From Nitrobacter sp. Nb-311A (GTDB lineage Bacteria > Pseudomonadota > Alphaproteobacteria > Rhizobiales > Xanthobacteraceae), in the NCBI RefSeq assembly GCF_000152905.1, contig NZ_AAMY01000030.1, forward strand, positions 1-33,847: a stretch of 33,847 bases of DNA, written 5' to 3'. This document shows, in pieces, positions 32,544 to 33,847 of this stretch. The notes under the pieces are model-generated. The model saw only the letters and a program-made list of their open reading frames with translations. It was not told the DNA's origin and did no database searches. Position numbers and translations under genes: made by a program. Each line of letters starts with the position of its first letter. Position 1 is the stretch's first letter.

Positions 32544-32699
32544 TTAATTTCCGATGACGGAGCCGATAGCGAACCAAGCGCCAACCGCGAGCAGGGTGTC
32601 CATGGCGATGACGGCGATGACAATCAGAAGCCAGCGACCAATAGCGGTTCGAGCGAATTGAAAAGCCGCGATGGACGTTCTGTTCTGACGAAATAACAT
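32544..32699 (-). CDS. small membrane protein, 51 residues, antisense to the split gene's tail
   Basis: The frame starts at ATG 32699: MLFRQNRTSIAAFQFARTAI, then GRWLLIVIAVIAMDTLLAVG and AWFAIGSVIGN. A basic N-terminus and one or two hydrophobic segments look like a true small membrane protein, more natural than the low-complexity plus-strand tail it overlaps. A weak GAG lies about five bases upstream. No family is recognised. Confidence 0.5.
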   Translation of the reverse strand: MLFRQNRTSIAAFQFARTAIGRWLLIVIAVIAMDTLLAVGAWFAIGSVIGN

Positions 32700-33012
32700 G
32701 TGAACTCACAAATTTTGCCTGCAAAAAAACGGTGGGCCACGCTGCAAAAGCGCTTAAATTTAGCGTCACTTTGACGCGAATTAAACCCAAAAGATGTCCA
32801 TCCGCCTGTGCCCGCAGCCCAATGCCCGGCGAGCCCTTTCATCACTATCCCTCGCCAGCTTTCGGCTTTTCCCACCTGGGATCCTTTCGTGTTTGCCGAT
32901 CGGCGGTAGCAGGCGATTGTGGTCCATCATCTGCTTCGTCTCGGCTCTGGTCTGCCCCCTGAAAAGTGGTCCTCCCTGACTTAGGCTATTCGCCGTTAGA
33001 GAGGACGTTGGA
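32700..33012. other. intergenic region and left end of an IS3 remnant
   Basis: No confident gene. The sequence TGCCCCCTGAAAAGTGGTCC at about 32953 looks like the left end of the IS3-family element whose orfA follows. Confidence 0.35.
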
Positions 33013-33309
33013 ATGCCCCAGAAGAAGCACAAGGCGGAAGAGATTGTCGCGAAGCTGCGCCAGGTTGATGTTTTACTTTCTCAAGGCAGAACGGTTGGCG
33101 AAGCGGTTCGTTCGATCGGCGTGACGCAGTTCACGTATTACCGGTGGCGCAAGGATTTTGGTGGCCTGAAGGGCGATCAGGTAAAGCGCTTGAAAGAGCT
33201 CGAGAAAGAGAACGACCGGCTGCGTAAGGCTGTGTCGGACCTGACGCTGGAGAAGCTAATCCTGAAAGAGGCTGCCTCGGGAAACTTCTTCTCTATTCGG
33301 GGTGCATGA
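32953..33309 (+). mobile_element. IS3-family fragment (left end plus orfA)
   Basis: A left-end-like sequence is followed by orfA, but no orfB is present downstream. The homology appears to stop around 33285, after KEAASGNF. IS110-related sequence occupies the right side, so the element was truncated. Confidence 0.6.
33013..33309 (+). CDS. IS3-family transposase OrfA, truncated element
   Basis: 98 residues. HTH-type N-terminus (HKAEEIVAKLRQVDVLLSQG, VTQFTYYRWRKDFGGL) and leucine-zipper-like VKRLKELEKENDRLRKAVSD, ending TLEKLILKEAASGNF, the usual end of OrfA in this subgroup. The last residues FSIRGA are not family-like and mark the break. AGAGG lies about eight bases before the ATG. Confidence 0.8.
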   Translation: MPQKKHKAEEIVAKLRQVDVLLSQGRTVGEAVRSIGVTQFTYYRWRKDFGGLKGDQVKRLKELEKENDRLRKAVSDLTLEKLILKEAASGNFFSIRGA

Positions 33310-33548
33310 TGCAAGCTCCTTTTTGCACGTCCACGATGTCAGAGATCATCCTGCGAGGCTCCTGCTTCTCTCCGAGGTCAGCATTTTGCAGCCTCATGAT
33401 GGGATCAGAGGGAAAGGGCGGAGCCATCTAAGCCGCGCGGTCGTAAGTGCGCCGCACGAGTTTCCTCGGTCTCACCCAATCCCGTCGTCCTCGCGGGACG
33501 CCTCCTCCAGCATGGAGGAAGTTGAATCGGTGTGGATTTCCTCTGTGA

Positions 33549-33847
33549 CTAGGTTGTAGCTGCGCTCCAGCGGAAGTCGGTATCGTCCCTCCACATCCGG
33601 TGAAGTATGACCGCGAGCTTGCGTGCAACTGCGACCATCGCCTTTTGCATTCCGCGCCGGCGCGCCACTGCAATGCCCCAGGCCTTGAGCGGGTTCCAGC
33701 GACCTGGACCAGTTAATACGACGAGAGCTGCTTCATAGAGACTGGATCGAAGCATCACATCCCCAGACCGGGAGATGCGACCCGTCCTGGAGATCTCGCC
33801 GGACTGATAAATGCGCGGCGTAAGTCCGTAGTGAGCACCCACGCACT
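33549..33847 (-). CDS. IS110-family transposase, C-terminal part, runs off the window
   Basis: The frame is open to the window edge, so the start is outside. It contains the Transposase_20-type C-terminal block: GAHYGLTPRIYQSGEISRTG, then GDVMLRSSLYEAALVVL and MQKAMVAVARKLAVILHRMW, ending RWSAATT. This matches the end of IS110 transposases. The RuvC-like N-terminal domain is not in the window. Confidence 0.8.
   Translation of the reverse strand, partial: CVGAHYGLTPRIYQSGEISRTGRISRSGDVMLRSSLYEAALVVLTGPGRWNPLKAWGIAVARRRGMQKAMVAVARKLAVILHRMWRDDTDFRWSAATT

Larger units (their letters stand above)
31397..32696 (+). pseudogene. small membrane-protein gene split by IS1031 copy 2
   Basis: Removing the IS and one TAA duplication joins 31397-31439 to 32350-32696 in one 129-codon frame. 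It starts MDITVPVLLFTSALIGAAAG and goes on with LRYKVFVLMPIAFLIALGAA, then GIATITACLVLNQAAYMIVQ and an acidic, low-complexity tail. Two or three membrane segments are evident, in the style of small exopolysaccharide-associated membrane proteins such as the ExoX type; the assignment is tentative. The tail after DPSAHLISDD overlaps a minus-strand membrane-protein frame and may not be original. With the insertion no intact product is expected, although a 3' piece could start at TTG 32367. Confidence 0.65.

Overview
The window looks like an accessory exopolysaccharide and protein-sorting locus of a Rhizobiales alphaproteobacterium, most like Bradyrhizobium or a relative. This is inferred from the gene content (a PEPxxWA-CTERM/exosortase system with a Wzx/Wzy-type export set) and from the mix of IS66, IS5-group, IS3 and IS110 elements. 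The exopolysaccharide genes are visibly more AT-rich than the GC-rich insertion sequences around them. No rRNA, tRNA or CRISPR array was seen.

Left part (1-12700). A complete IS66 element (2-2490) has cut off all but the last 78 codons of a TPR protein that resembles the PEP-CTERM system TPR lipoprotein. Next come, on the minus strand, an outer-membrane beta-barrel protein, a Wza-type export protein and an ExeA-like ATPase. Divergent from these are a Wzz/GumC-like chain-length protein and a bacterial tyrosine kinase. A trypsin-like protease and EpsI lie on the minus strand. They are followed on the plus strand by an EpsD-type lipoprotein PPIase, a 76-residue membrane protein and the exosortase, which appears to be of the XrtV type. 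A metallophosphoesterase follows.

Middle part (12700-25500). Here are a tiny Cys-rich secreted protein, two tandem small ORFs, a GT4 and a GT2 glycosyltransferase, an IS5-group element with a CTAG duplication, four PEPxxWA-CTERM substrates (two in tandem, one plus, one minus), galE, and a 43-residue membrane protein hidden upstream of galE.

Right part (25500-33847). Two identical 907-bp IS1031-type elements in opposite orientation bracket about 4.9 kb. That segment holds an exonuclease III-like gene with altered active-site residues, a fifth PEPxxWA-CTERM substrate, a cold-shock protein, several small ORFs and IS debris. The second copy splits a small membrane-protein gene that can be reconstructed across the insertion. 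The right edge is nested IS3 and IS110 remnants.

Working model: the export protein, chain-length protein, kinase, ATPase and glycosyltransferases make and export a polysaccharide. The exosortase, EpsI and the small accessory protein process five secreted proteins that carry a VPE-x-STW C-terminal signal and are probably released or anchored with that polymer. No polymerase, flippase or initiating sugar transferase is in the window; if present they lie outside it, possibly beyond the IS66 element.
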